Assembly (NCBI RefSeq): GCF_005402965.1
Contig: NZ_BJCF01000015.1
Coordinates: forward strand, 1-64,000
Length of the DNA stretch: 64,000 bases
Origin: Dolichospermum planctonicum
Lineage (GTDB): Bacteria; Cyanobacteriota; Cyanobacteriia; Cyanobacteriales; Nostocaceae
Reading direction: 5' to 3'
Under the pieces are notes generated by a model, which ran no database searches, was not told the DNA's origin, and was given only the letters and a program-made list of their open reading frames with translations. This document shows positions 53,261 to 61,568 of the stretch, piece after piece (position 1 is the first letter of the stretch; every line of letters starts with the position of its first letter). The position numbers were made by a program, and so were the translations under genes.

Positions 53261-53423
53261 GAAGCTATAGCATTTTTTAGCTTTCAGCAGTCCGCTATAT
53301 TGGGAAATAAATATTTTCCTATATTCTCTATTTGCACATTTTTTTTGCTATATACAATACAATAAAGATTATTTTTTTAAAATCTGATTAAGAAATATCA
53401 ATATTTTTGGCAAAATAAAGATC

Positions 53424-54575
53424 ATGCCTAATCAAAATCCTACCGAAACTTTGTCTACTCAAGCTGCTAGTTCATTTTTCAGCCTTTCTATTTCCCCAGG
53501 GAAAGTAATTCGCGGCGCTGGTATATTATCAACCGTTGCGGCTCAAGTCGCTAATTTGGGAACTCGTCCGTTAATTGTAGCCGGAAATCATACTCTTAAT
53601 CTGAGTAAAGAGCATTTAAAACCTCTTTTCCAATCTCAACAATTACATTCTATCTTGGTTTCCTATGGCGCTGATTGTTGTGAAACTAGTCTGAAAGCTT
53701 TACGCAAAGCCGCCAAGGAACATAAGGCTGATATCATTATCGGTATTGGTGGTGGTAAAGCCTTAGATACCGCTAAATTAGTCGCTCACCAGTTAACATT
53801 ACCAGTGATCACAATTCCCACTTCTGCGGCTACCTGCGCGGCGTGGACTGCCCTTTCTAATGTATATTCAACAACGGGGGCGTTTTTGTATGACGTGGCT
53901 TTATCTCGCTGTCCAGATTTGCTAATTTTGGATTATAATTTGATCCAGACTGCACCGCAACGGACCTTAGTGGCAGGTATTGGAGATGCGATCGCTAAAT
54001 GGTACGAAGCATCGGTTAGCAGTGGACATTTGCAACAAACTTTAATTATTGCTGCGGTTCAACAAGCGCGAGTTTTACGAGATATATTACTACAAAAGTC
54101 TGCTGCTGCGTTACAGTCCCCAGGTACGGAAATTTGGCAAGAAGTTGTAGACGCAACCGTACTCCTAGCCGGGGTAATTGGGGGGCTAGGAGGGGCGCAA
54201 TGTCGCACAGTCGCTGCCCATGCGGTTCATAATGGCTTAACCCATATTTCAGGACATAATAGCATTCACGGGGAGAAGGTCGCTTATGGTATTCTGGTAC
54301 AACTGCGGTTAGAAGAAATGATCCAGGGAAATCAATTAGCAGCTTCAGCAAGACAACAACTGTTGAAGTTTTACGCAGAGATTGGACTACCCCAAAAATT
54401 AGCAGATTTGGGATTAGGTAATATCACTTTGGGTGAGTTACAAACAGCAGCAGAAATTAGTTTAGAACCTAATTCTGATATCCACCGTTTACCGTTTAAA
54501 GTAGCGTTGGAACAATTAATGGCCGCAATGGTTTCTACCACTGCACCAAATCAATTAAAAATTAAAAATGGGTAA
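53424..54575 (+). CDS. Iron-containing alcohol dehydrogenase family protein (glycerol dehydrogenase-like)
   Basis: A 383-residue NAD-type group III dehydrogenase. Signatures: IIGIGGGKALDTAKLVAHQL (nucleotide binding), PTSAATCAAWTALSNVYS, GIGDAIAKWYEA (metal Asp), and the metal-His region AAHAVHNGLTHISGHNSIHGEKVAYG. Soluble. Most like glycerol dehydrogenases and sn-glycerol-1-phosphate-type enzymes. Two heptamer repeat clusters follow. Substrate unknown. Confidence 0.87.
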   Translation: MPNQNPTETLSTQAASSFFSLSISPGKVIRGAGILSTVAAQVANLGTRPLIVAGNHTLNLSKEHLKPLFQSQQLHSILVSYGADCCETSLKALRKAAKEHKADIIIGIGGGKALDTAKLVAHQLTLPVITIPTSAATCAAWTALSNVYSTTGAFLYDVALSRCPDLLILDYNLIQTAPQRTLVAGIGDAIAKWYEASVSSGHLQQTLIIAAVQQARVLRDILLQKSAAALQSPGTEIWQEVVDATVLLAGVIGGLGGAQCRTVAAHAVHNGLTHISGHNSIHGEKVAYGILVQLRLEEMIQGNQLAASARQQLLKFYAEIGLPQKLADLGLGNITLGELQTAAEISLEPNSDIHRLPFKVALEQLMAAMVSTTAPNQLKIKNG

Positions 54576-54677
54576 TAGGTAATAGGTAATGGGTAATAGG
54601 TAATGGGTAATTGGTAAAATTTTCATCTATTCCCTGTCACCTGTCACCTGTCACCTATCACCTGTCACCTGTTCCCT
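54573..54677. repeat. Heptamer arrays TAATAGG / CACCTGT
   Basis: Six units of TAATAGG/TAATGGG (54573-54618) and then five of CACCTGT/CACCTAT (54637-54677). They stretch into the 5' leader of the aminotransferase gene. If the gene started at 54611 instead of 54695, 28 residues would be repeat-encoded, which argues for the later start. Confidence 0.85.
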
Positions 54678-54694
54678 ATTTCGAGGTTGAAAGA

Positions 54695-55900
54695 ATGAAT
54701 TTAAGTTGGATTACTCCCGCAGAACGGATACAAAAGTTACCTCCTTATGTTTTTGCTCGTTTAGATGAATTAAAAGCGAAAGCTAGAGAACAAGGACTGG
54801 ATTTAATTGATTTGGGTATGGGAAATCCCGATGGTCCTACACCTCAACCTGTAATAGAAGCTGCCATGACGGCCTTGCAAAATCCCGCTAATCATGGTTA
54901 TCCTCCATTTGAAGGGACTGCAAGTTTCCGTAAAGCTATTACTCAATGGTATCATCGTCGCTATGGAGTGGTACTTAATCCTGATAGTGAGGCTTTACCC
55001 TTACTCGGTTCTAAGGAAGGTTTGGGACATTTAGCGATCGCCTACATTAATCCTGGTGATACTGTATTAGTACCTTCACCATCTTACCCTGTACATTTCC
55101 GTGGTCCGATTATTGCTGGGGGAGTCATTCACAATTTAATTCTTAAAGAAGAAAATAACTGGTTAATTGATTTAGCGGCCATTCCTGACGAAGTAGCCAG
55201 AAAAGCCAAAATTCTCTATTTTAATTATCCTAGTAATCCTACCGCAGCCACCGCCCCCCGGGAATTTTTTGCAGAAATTGTCGCTTTTGCGCGGAAGTAT
55301 GAAATCCTTTTAGTCCATGATTTATGTTATGCAGAATTAGCTTTTGATGGTTATCAACCCACTAGCTTATTAGAAATTCCCGGTGCAAAGGATATAGGGG
55401 TAGAATTTCACACTTTATCTAAAACCTATAATATGGCAGGTTGGCGCGTTGGTTTTGTCGTCGGAAATCGTCACGTGATCCAAGGTTTGCGGACACTCAA
55501 AACCAACTTAGATTATGGCATTTTTTCCGCTTTACAAACAGCAGCAGAAACCGCTTTACAACTTCCTGATTCTTATTTACATGAAGTGCAGCAACGTTAC
55601 CGCACTCGTCGAGATTTTTTAATTGATGGTTTGGGTAAATTGGGGTGGAATATTCCTAAAACCGAAGCAACTATGTATTTGTGGATAAAATGTCCGGGGG
55701 GAATGAATTCTACAGATTTTGCTTTGAATGTTTTACAGCAAACAGGGGTAGTAGTCACTCCGGGAAATGCTTTTGGTGTGGGTGGTGAAGGCTATGTAAG
55801 AATTAGTTTAATTGCTGATTGCGATCGCTTGGGTGAAGCTTTACAAAGATTCAAGGAAGCGGGTATTTGCTATCAATCGCAAGTTTCTGTTTCTGCGTAA
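54695..55900 (+). CDS. Class I/II pyridoxal-phosphate aminotransferase (aspartate-type)
   Basis: About 401 residues from ATG 54695 (MNLSWITPAERIQKLPPYVFARLDELKAKAREQG). A fold-type I aminotransferase: GMGNPDGPTP, GYPPFEGTASFRKAI, the PLP-Lys motif in HTLSKTYNMAGWRVGF (Lys in SKTYN), and NYPSNPTAA. Aspartate or LL-diaminopimelate aminotransferase are the likely activities; the annotation cannot separate them. The last 89 bases of the gene and its flank are duplicated downstream at 56607-56695. Confidence 0.9.
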   Translation: MNLSWITPAERIQKLPPYVFARLDELKAKAREQGLDLIDLGMGNPDGPTPQPVIEAAMTALQNPANHGYPPFEGTASFRKAITQWYHRRYGVVLNPDSEALPLLGSKEGLGHLAIAYINPGDTVLVPSPSYPVHFRGPIIAGGVIHNLILKEENNWLIDLAAIPDEVARKAKILYFNYPSNPTAATAPREFFAEIVAFARKYEILLVHDLCYAELAFDGYQPTSLLEIPGAKDIGVEFHTLSKTYNMAGWRVGFVVGNRHVIQGLRTLKTNLDYGIFSALQTAAETALQLPDSYLHEVQQRYRTRRDFLIDGLGKLGWNIPKTEATMYLWIKCPGGMNSTDFALNVLQQTGVVVTPGNAFGVGGEGYVRISLIADCDRLGEALQRFKEAGICYQSQVSVSA

Positions 55901-55912
55901 TAATTAAGGTGA
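55824..55912. repeat. 89-bp direct repeat, copy 1 (aminotransferase 3' end)
   Basis: Identical to 56607-56695 over 89 bases. This copy covers the last 26 codons of the aminotransferase, its stop (TAA) and 12 flanking bases. Between the two copies lies the VapBC-like pair, 694 bases. Confidence 0.95.
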
Positions 55913-55939
55913 ATACACAATCTCAAAAGCATTAAGATT

Positions 55940-56197
55940 ATGACAATTCTGGAAAAAGTAGTAACTACGATGCAGCAGTTACCTATAGATCAACAGCAGC
56001 AAGTTCTCCGTTTTGTTGAGTTTCTAGTATTTGAATTGGGTAATCACCAACTTAATCAAGATTCTGAAAACTCAAATCTCAAAAAGCCTGAAGCTTCTCC
56101 TCATGATCTATTGAGAAAATGGGAAGGAGTTATTGAAGGTGGGGTAGACGATCTTTCTTTTAATAAGAAATACATGAAAGAATATGGGCAGAAATGA
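55940..56197 (+). CDS. VapB-type antitoxin (DUF2281-like)
   Basis: An 85-residue protein: an amphipathic N-terminal helix (TILEKVVTTMQQLPIDQQQQVLRFVEFL), a polar linker and a C-terminal segment (DDLSFNKKYMKEYGQK) expected to wrap the toxin. It overlaps the PIN gene by four bases (ATGA). It lies between the two copies of the 89-bp repeat. Confidence 0.82.
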   Translation: MTILEKVVTTMQQLPIDQQQQVLRFVEFLVFELGNHQLNQDSENSNLKKPEASPHDLLRKWEGVIEGGVDDLSFNKKYMKEYGQK

Positions 56198-56607
56198 ATC
56201 AGCAGATAATTCTTGATACTGGTGTTTTGGTTGCTTATTTGAGGAAATCTGATCGCTTTCATCAATGGGCTGTAACTCAATGGAGACAGGTTGATTTACC
56301 TGTATTCACCTGTGATGCTGTGATTTCAGAAGCTTGTTTTCTGTTTCGTGATTTACCTCATATTCAACAGGGAATTATTGAATTGATTGAGGGTAATGTA
56401 ATCACGATCTCTTTTGATTTGCAAGGAGAAGCAAGTAATATCAGACATTTAATGAATCGTTATGAATCTGTACCAATGTCCTTTGCTGATGCTTGTTTGG
56501 TGAGAATGTCTGAACAAATACCTAATAGTGCAATTATGACTTTAGATAGCGATTTTAATATTTATCGTAAAAACCGTAATGAGGAGATTTCTGTAATTCA
56601 GCCATAA
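56194..56607 (+). CDS. PIN-domain toxin (VapC-like ribonuclease)
   Basis: A 137-residue PIN protein with the usual acidic pattern: LDTGVLVAYL (Asp7), SEACFLF (Glu), SFADACLVRM (Asp) and MTLDSDFNIYRK (Asp). PIN-family toxins cut tRNA or rRNA with Mg2+. The stop's last base is the first base of repeat copy 2. Probably a functional TA pair with the preceding gene. Confidence 0.87.
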   Translation: MNQQIILDTGVLVAYLRKSDRFHQWAVTQWRQVDLPVFTCDAVISEACFLFRDLPHIQQGIIELIEGNVITISFDLQGEASNIRHLMNRYESVPMSFADACLVRMSEQIPNSAIMTLDSDFNIYRKNRNEEISVIQP

Positions 56608-56695
56608 TCGCTTGGGTGAAGCTTTACAAAGATTCAAGGAAGCGGGTATTTGCTATCAATCGCAAGTTTCTGTTTCTGCGTAATAATTAAGGTGA
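56607..56695. repeat. 89-bp direct repeat, copy 2
   Basis: Identical to 55824-55912. It begins in the vapC stop codon and ends with GGTGA. It is a non-coding duplicate of the aminotransferase gene end. Confidence 0.95.
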
Positions 56696-56719
56696 TATGG
56701 GATAGGGTGAAATTGCCAA

Positions 56720-56977
56720 TTACCAATCACCTGAAATCTGTTTAAATTTATGATATTGATGACGTTCCTGATTAATGATATCAAAAATTTCATCAATTTC
56801 TGGATCATCTTTCCATAAACCAATAACAGTTTCTAACTCTGGCCATTTGGGTTGTTTAATTATTAAGTTATCTGGTATTTCTATAGAAATTTTTACTCCA
56901 TCAGGTAGAAGAATTTTGTCTAATATTTGATCTAATAATTCTATAGTGTTACCTTTGATAATTCCTTGTATTTTCAT
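56720..56977 (-). CDS. Orphan antitoxin-like protein
   Basis: An 85-residue protein, cyanobacterial antitoxin type: an N-terminal strand (MKIQGIIKGNTIELLDQIL), then ISIEIPDN and a C-terminal DDPEIDEIFDIINQERH helix. No toxin gene lies next to it. It is convergent with the VapBC pair. Either the toxin was lost or it neutralises another. Confidence 0.6.
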   Translation of the reverse strand: MKIQGIIKGNTIELLDQILDKILLPDGVKISIEIPDNLIIKQPKWPELETVIGLWKDDPEIDEIFDIINQERHQYHKFKQISGDW

Positions 56978-57021
56978 GATTTATTCCTTCATTAAATATC
57001 TAAGTTATGATTCATTGTCAC

Positions 57022-57201
57022 CTACAATTTCCGCTTTTTGATCCATACACCCAACATAGCTAGAAAAGTACATACTATAGTAGCGATAATGCTGAATACT
57101 TGTACTGTTGTTTCTAAAGAGCGATCGCTTTTAGCTTGTTCTATTTCCACTATACCACGAATCGAGTTTATAGCCTGGTCTAATAACTTTCTCCTGACGG
57201 T
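57022..57201 (-). pseudogene. Start-less membrane-protein fragment
   Basis: An open frame with no start runs from 57201 (after a TAA) to TAG at 57022: ...KLLDQAINSIRGIVEIEQ, DRSLETTVQVFSIIA, then a hydrophobic helix and a basic end (GVWIKKRKL). It resembles C-terminal membrane segments of cyanobacterial signalling proteins. It overlaps the last codons of the REC-AlbA_2 gene in another frame. Likely a gene remnant; a frameshifted extension of the REC gene is possible. Confidence 0.4.
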
Positions 57202-58271
57202 TTACTCCGTTTTAAACAAAAGTCTACTATTTCTGGAGTATCAATAAGAGACTTAGAAGTGTTACCAGCGCGAATGTAGAGTTCTAATTTTTTATCTTTA
57301 CCTTTCATTAAGACGATTTCATCTGACTTTCTGACATCAACTGCACAAACTATTTTACTATCTATTGTCTCAAATCGAATTGTAACTAATGACATAAAAT
57401 TAGCACTAATGTACGTACAAATCAGGTGTACAATTGTCTGCTCAAATTGATCTAAAGAACCTTTAGAAAGAATAGCTAAATCTTGCTCTAAACCAAAAAT
57501 ATTACCATCATCTTCAACTCCAATAATTAAAGTTCCTCCTTCAGAATTAAGAAAAGCAGCAATAGTTTTCAGGACACTAAATCTCAAATCCTCATTTTTA
57601 CGATTTTGTTTAACATCCCATTGCAAAGTGCTTTTATATTCTAATTTTGGACTTTCTGGTAATTTTATCAGGTGAGAAATTGGTTGTAAATTACCTATTT
57701 TTCTAATAGTAGTTAAAAACCGTCTTAATTTTCGTTCCTCAAGTAATTTGTTGAGGGTATCTTCATTATCTGCTGTTTCAATCACAGTTTTATTAATGAC
57801 TGCAATATATTTACCCCAATAGTCTTTTTCTAAAATTTCCAGATTTTCAGTTATCCATTGTTCATTGTGGACATTACCCCAACGATTAAAATAGGTAATA
57901 GCTTCTTGAATAGAATAATGGACAGCATCAAAAACATTACCCTCCATATTTTTAGAAATATAGTCCCATGCTCCTAATTTAAACGCATTCCGGCAATCTA
58001 CCACAGTGTCGTTAGCAGTGAGGATAATCACTACTGATGAAAGATTACGTGCTTTTACCTCTTCCACAATCGCAAATCCACTGTTATCTTGCTCCATTCG
58101 CATATCAGAAATTATGACATCAAAAGGATTACATAACTTTTCTGTTGCTTCAACTACACTAGAAGCAGTCTCAATATGACGATAACCAAAATCATTTAAC
58201 CACTCTACAAGTTCACGGAGGTAACGAGGAGTATCTTCTACTAATAGCAAATGAATATTTTCTGTTTGCAT
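57180..58271 (-). CDS. Response regulator with AlbA_2 (Schlafen-type) output domain
   Basis: A 363-residue protein. Residues 1-125 are a receiver domain: acidic ED near 12, phospho-acceptor Asp in FDVIISDMRM near 51-57, the switch LTAND, and the conserved Lys in YISKNMEG. A linker (about 130-200) leads to an AlbA_2 domain (about 205-340): LEYKSTLQWD, SEGGTLIIGVEDDGNIFGLEQ and LYIRAGNTSKSL. AlbA_2 occurs in Schlafen-like and DNA-binding proteins. The partner kinase is the next gene, 98 bases upstream. Combined as a phospho-controlled nucleic-acid-binding output; the function is inferred. Confidence 0.85.
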   Translation of the reverse strand: MQTENIHLLLVEDTPRYLRELVEWLNDFGYRHIETASSVVEATEKLCNPFDVIISDMRMEQDNSGFAIVEEVKARNLSSVVIILTANDTVVDCRNAFKLGAWDYISKNMEGNVFDAVHYSIQEAITYFNRWGNVHNEQWITENLEILEKDYWGKYIAVINKTVIETADNEDTLNKLLEERKLRRFLTTIRKIGNLQPISHLIKLPESPKLEYKSTLQWDVKQNRKNEDLRFSVLKTIAAFLNSEGGTLIIGVEDDGNIFGLEQDLAILSKGSLDQFEQTIVHLICTYISANFMSLVTIRFETIDSKIVCAVDVRKSDEIVLMKGKDKKLELYIRAGNTSKSLIDTPEIVDFCLKRSKPSGESY

Positions 58272-58369
58272 AATTTTATAGGTTTCAGAGATTTAAAAAC
58301 GACATAAAGCAAATTATACCATATTCCTAGTATAACCTGATAGTGTGACTGATATCAAATTTCACGAAA

Positions 58370-60478
58370 TTAACTATTTTCGCTTTTTGTATAAGGAATA
58401 TAGATTTTAAATTTAGCTCCTTTCCATCCAGTTTCTTGGATGTATCCGTTCATCTGTGTTAATGTTTTGCGAATAATAAATAATCCTAAACCGCTACCAT
58501 GACCTTCACTAGCGGTAGTTTTTAAAGGTTGAAATATCCAATCTTTTTTATCTGGGGGAACTCCTTGACCATTATCATTAAACTCAATTAATAAATATTT
58601 TTGCTCACCTGGAATATTAGCACCACGAACTCCCGGAGGATTGATAATATCCTCTGTAGATATGGAGATGTTTAAATCTAGTTTTTTAGCATTGTGTTTG
58701 AGAGAATTTTCTACTAACTCATTTAAAATACTTTTGATCTTTTCTTCATCACCATTAAACTCTGAATCACCATTGTTAATATCCAGAGTAATAGAAGCAT
58801 TATCAATATGAGGATTAGCTTCCCATTTTTCAAAGAGTTTTTTGATTTTAAAGTGATGATTTTTAATTTTAATCCCTTCATTAATAGCTTTGAGATCATT
58901 AAGAGCAATTTGAGTAAATTCTAGTTGTGTTAATAGTTTCTCAAATTGCTTGTAGTGAGGATCATCAACAGCAAGTTTTCTCATAGCACGTCTAGTTTTA
59001 GACTCAATAATTGCTAACTGATTATTAACAAAATCAGAAATATCATGAGCAGTTTTGGAAATAATTGCTAGAATTTGCTCATATTGATCATTAGAAATAG
59101 TGGCAATTTGGGATTTTTCCAATCCTCGACGACGGTTAACTTCTTCAAGTACATCCTCAATATCATTAATAATACCTGTAAGCAGGGGATATTCTGTTTG
59201 AGAAAAACGCAAAATCCGGTAAGCAATCCCTTTGAGAATGCTAATTTCATTAGCAATTTTATGATAAATCGCTCGATTTAGTATTTCGGTGTCATTCACA
59301 CCACTTTGGTAATCAGATTTAACCATTTTAAAATATTCTTCTTCACTTAAATTCAGCGTCAACATCTCCAGTGCTTGAGAATAGCGTGGCGATTCCTCAG
59401 CAATTTGTTGTAACATCTTAACAGCAATTTCATTATAAGGATTATGAGCGAAGATACTTCTAGCACTAGATAATAATGATTTTTCTATATCATCTGAGTT
59501 AGCAATTGCTAAGTTAAAATATTTATTTCCCTGTTCTTGCAATTTAAGACCATAGTAAAGTCTTCCTAAATTGATATGAATAACATTTACATAATATTGC
59601 GGTAGGCTATCAAAATCTATTGCTTCAAGTTGAGATATGGCATCTCTGTATTTACATAACTCCTCTAGACATTTAGCGTATATAAAAGATATATAATTAT
59701 CAGACTTTATTTGTAAATATCGCTCAAAAATCTCACAAGCTTTTTCATAATTTCCAGATTTTGCTAATGCTTCTCCATACCTAGTTAATGTTATTAAATC
59801 ATTAGGCTTGATTTGTAAAGAATGTTCAAGAATCTTACAAGCTTTCTCATAATTTCCAAATTCTGCTAATGCTTTTCCATAGCTAGTTAATGCTATGATA
59901 TTATCGGGATTAATTTGTAAAGAACTTTCAAAAATCTCACAAGCTTTCTCATAATTTCCAGATTCTGCTAATGCTTTTCCATAGCTAGTTAATGCTATGA
60001 TATTATCGGGATTAATTTGTAAAGAACTTTCAAAAATCTCAAATGCTTTTTCATAATTACCCGATTTTGCTAATGCTTGTCCATAGCTATTTAATACGGT
60101 TGTATTAGTAGAGTTGATTTGCAAAGCTTGCTCAAAAATCCCAAACGCTTTCTCATAATTTCCAGATTCTGCTAATGCTTTTCCATAGCTAGTTAATGCT
60201 ATGATATTATCGGGATTAATTTGTAAAGAACTTTCAAAAATCTCACAAGCTTTTTCGTGTCTTCCTGCTTTAGATAATCCGTTTCCATAGCTAGTTAAAG
60301 TAATAATATTATCAGGTTGAAGCTGTAATGACCGTTCAAATAATTTAAATGCTTTATTATATTGTCCATTTTTTGATAATACGTTTCCATGTTTGCTGAG
60401 AATAATAGCATTTTGACAATTCCTCAATAAATCGTCAGCCTTGCTAATTAAAAATTGGATATCATCATTATTAATCAT
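58370..60478 (-). CDS. TPR-sensor histidine kinase
   Basis: A 702-residue kinase. Residues about 1-270 hold about eight TPR units, several nearly identical (NYEKACEIFESSLQINPDN). Residues about 270-430 are helical. The dimerisation region contains KTAHDISDFVNNQLAI, with His as likely phospho-acceptor. The catalytic ATP-binding domain (about 575-695) shows the N box LNELVENSLKHN, G1 IEFNDNGQGVP and G2 GHGSGLGLFIIRKT. No membrane helix or signal peptide, so it is a cytoplasmic kinase sensing a protein partner through TPRs. It precedes the REC-AlbA_2 gene and likely phosphorylates it. Confidence 0.85.
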   Translation of the reverse strand: MINNDDIQFLISKADDLLRNCQNAIILSKHGNVLSKNGQYNKAFKLFERSLQLQPDNIITLTSYGNGLSKAGRHEKACEIFESSLQINPDNIIALTSYGKALAESGNYEKAFGIFEQALQINSTNTTVLNSYGQALAKSGNYEKAFEIFESSLQINPDNIIALTSYGKALAESGNYEKACEIFESSLQINPDNIIALTSYGKALAEFGNYEKACKILEHSLQIKPNDLITLTRYGEALAKSGNYEKACEIFERYLQIKSDNYISFIYAKCLEELCKYRDAISQLEAIDFDSLPQYYVNVIHINLGRLYYGLKLQEQGNKYFNLAIANSDDIEKSLLSSARSIFAHNPYNEIAVKMLQQIAEESPRYSQALEMLTLNLSEEEYFKMVKSDYQSGVNDTEILNRAIYHKIANEISILKGIAYRILRFSQTEYPLLTGIINDIEDVLEEVNRRRGLEKSQIATISNDQYEQILAIISKTAHDISDFVNNQLAIIESKTRRAMRKLAVDDPHYKQFEKLLTQLEFTQIALNDLKAINEGIKIKNHHFKIKKLFEKWEANPHIDNASITLDINNGDSEFNGDEEKIKSILNELVENSLKHNAKKLDLNISISTEDIINPPGVRGANIPGEQKYLLIEFNDNGQGVPPDKKDWIFQPLKTTASEGHGSGLGLFIIRKTLTQMNGYIQETGWKGAKFKIYIPYTKSENS

Positions 60479-60592
60479 AGTTTATTTTTTAAATTTAAAG
60501 GAATCCAGGGAATTTATTCCCTGTATCAAAGCCAAAGTCGGTTAAAACTGACTAGAATCTAGTCTAATTTACTGAAGGAACATTTAACAATC

Positions 60593-60639
60593 ACATCCTG
60601 TAAATCCTGAAATCCTGGACATCCTGATTCAGACAATTA
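60593..60639. repeat. Interspersed ATCCTG repeat, copy 1
   Basis: CATCCTGTAAATCCTGAAATC followed by CTGGACATCCTGATTCAGAC. Related copies lie at 61246-61293, in reverse at 61569-61615 and degenerate at 61885-61921, all within 1.3 kb. Confidence 0.7.
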
Positions 60640-61086
60640 TTCCCAAAAGTCCACATTTAACATTGCTTCAATATCACAACTAAACGGCCACGTATCAGGA
60701 AACTCACACTGTGGATAACCATTGCGGACAATTTTCAGAGCATCTGCATAAACTTCATCAAATACTTGGCTAAAATAAGGCTTGAGACTAGGTGAATTTT
60801 TGAGTAACTTTCTGATTCCAATTCTTTGTTTAATGATTGATTCTACCCACCCACGATAACAATCAGGGATCTGCACATAATTCCGCTTGAGAATGTGTTC
60901 TAAAAGTTCTGCTAACCGATTTTCAAGTTCACGTTGATCTGAGCGCCCCAAGTCCTCTATCTCTTCTATCAAATTATCAATATCTAGTCCTTCTATATCT
61001 CTATTCCGTAATTTGTGGACAATATCTTCAATCCAGAGTAAATAGTCTTGCTCATACAAAGATACTGCAATTGGTGTCTGTGTCAT
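60637..61086 (-). CDS. DUF29 family protein
   Basis: A 149-residue helical protein of the DUF29 family, abundant in cyanobacteria (SLYEQDYLLWIEDIVHKLRNRDIEGLDIDNLIEEIEDLGRSDQRELENRL, then HILKRNYVQ). Family function unknown; members often neighbour mobile DNA and repeats. Its stop lies in an interspersed ATCCTG repeat. Confidence 0.9.
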   Translation of the reverse strand: MTQTPIAVSLYEQDYLLWIEDIVHKLRNRDIEGLDIDNLIEEIEDLGRSDQRELENRLAELLEHILKRNYVQIPDCYRGWVESIIKQRIGIRKLLKNSPSLKPYFSQVFDEVYADALKIVRNGYPQCEFPDTWPFSCDIEAMLNVDFWE

Positions 61087-61245
61087 TGCTGTAAACCCTC
61101 TAAATGACCTAATTTCATTTTAAGTGACATCATTTGTAATCTTCGACAATCAACCTGTAAACTAGCAAAATCAAGACAATTTAAACTCTTTTAACATTTT
61201 GCTTATTCCAAGCATATTCACTGAGTATAGCATATAGTGATCAAT

Positions 61246-61293
61246 CAAATCCTGTAAATCCTCAAATCCTGGATATCCTGATTCTGACAATTG
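61246..61293. repeat. Interspersed ATCCTG repeat, copy 2
   Basis: AATCCTGTAAATCCTCAAATC then CTGGATATCCTGATTCTGAC, in the same orientation as copy 1, upstream of the DUF433 gene. Confidence 0.7.
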
Positions 61294-61348
61294 CTAGTTT
61301 ATAATTAATCTAAATGTAACTTTTCCATTTACCAAGGAGGAATAAACA

Positions 61349-61564
61349 ATGAAAGGATGGGAAACTTTAGATGCTATAGAAAGACAACCTGATAAAGTCA
61401 GTGGTGCATGGGTATTTCGAGGAACAAGAGTTCCCGTTACTGCATTATTTGAAAATTTACGTGATGGTGCAACCGTAGATGAGTTTTTGGAGTGGTTTCC
61501 CCCTGTACAAAGATCACAAGTTGAAGCTGTACTTAATTATGAGCTTGAAACATTAGCTGCTTAA
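61349..61564 (+). CDS. DUF433 antitoxin-like protein
   Basis: A 71-residue DUF433 protein (CxxG-like ITxDPxKVSGAWVFRGTRVPVTALFENL, DGATVDEFLEWFPPV, QVEAVLNYELETLAA), with a winged-helix-like HTH. DUF433 members are antitoxins paired with DUF5615/PIN-like toxins. An RBS AAGGAGG lies before the ATG. The partner starts next to it. Confidence 0.87.
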   Translation: MKGWETLDAIERQPDKVSGAWVFRGTRVPVTALFENLRDGATVDEFLEWFPPVQRSQVEAVLNYELETLAA

Positions 61565-61568
61565 ATAT

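Noticed and set aside
54611-54694. N-terminal extension of the aminotransferase
   Set aside because: These 28 codons come from the CACCTGT heptamer array; the ATG at 54695 matches the family start.
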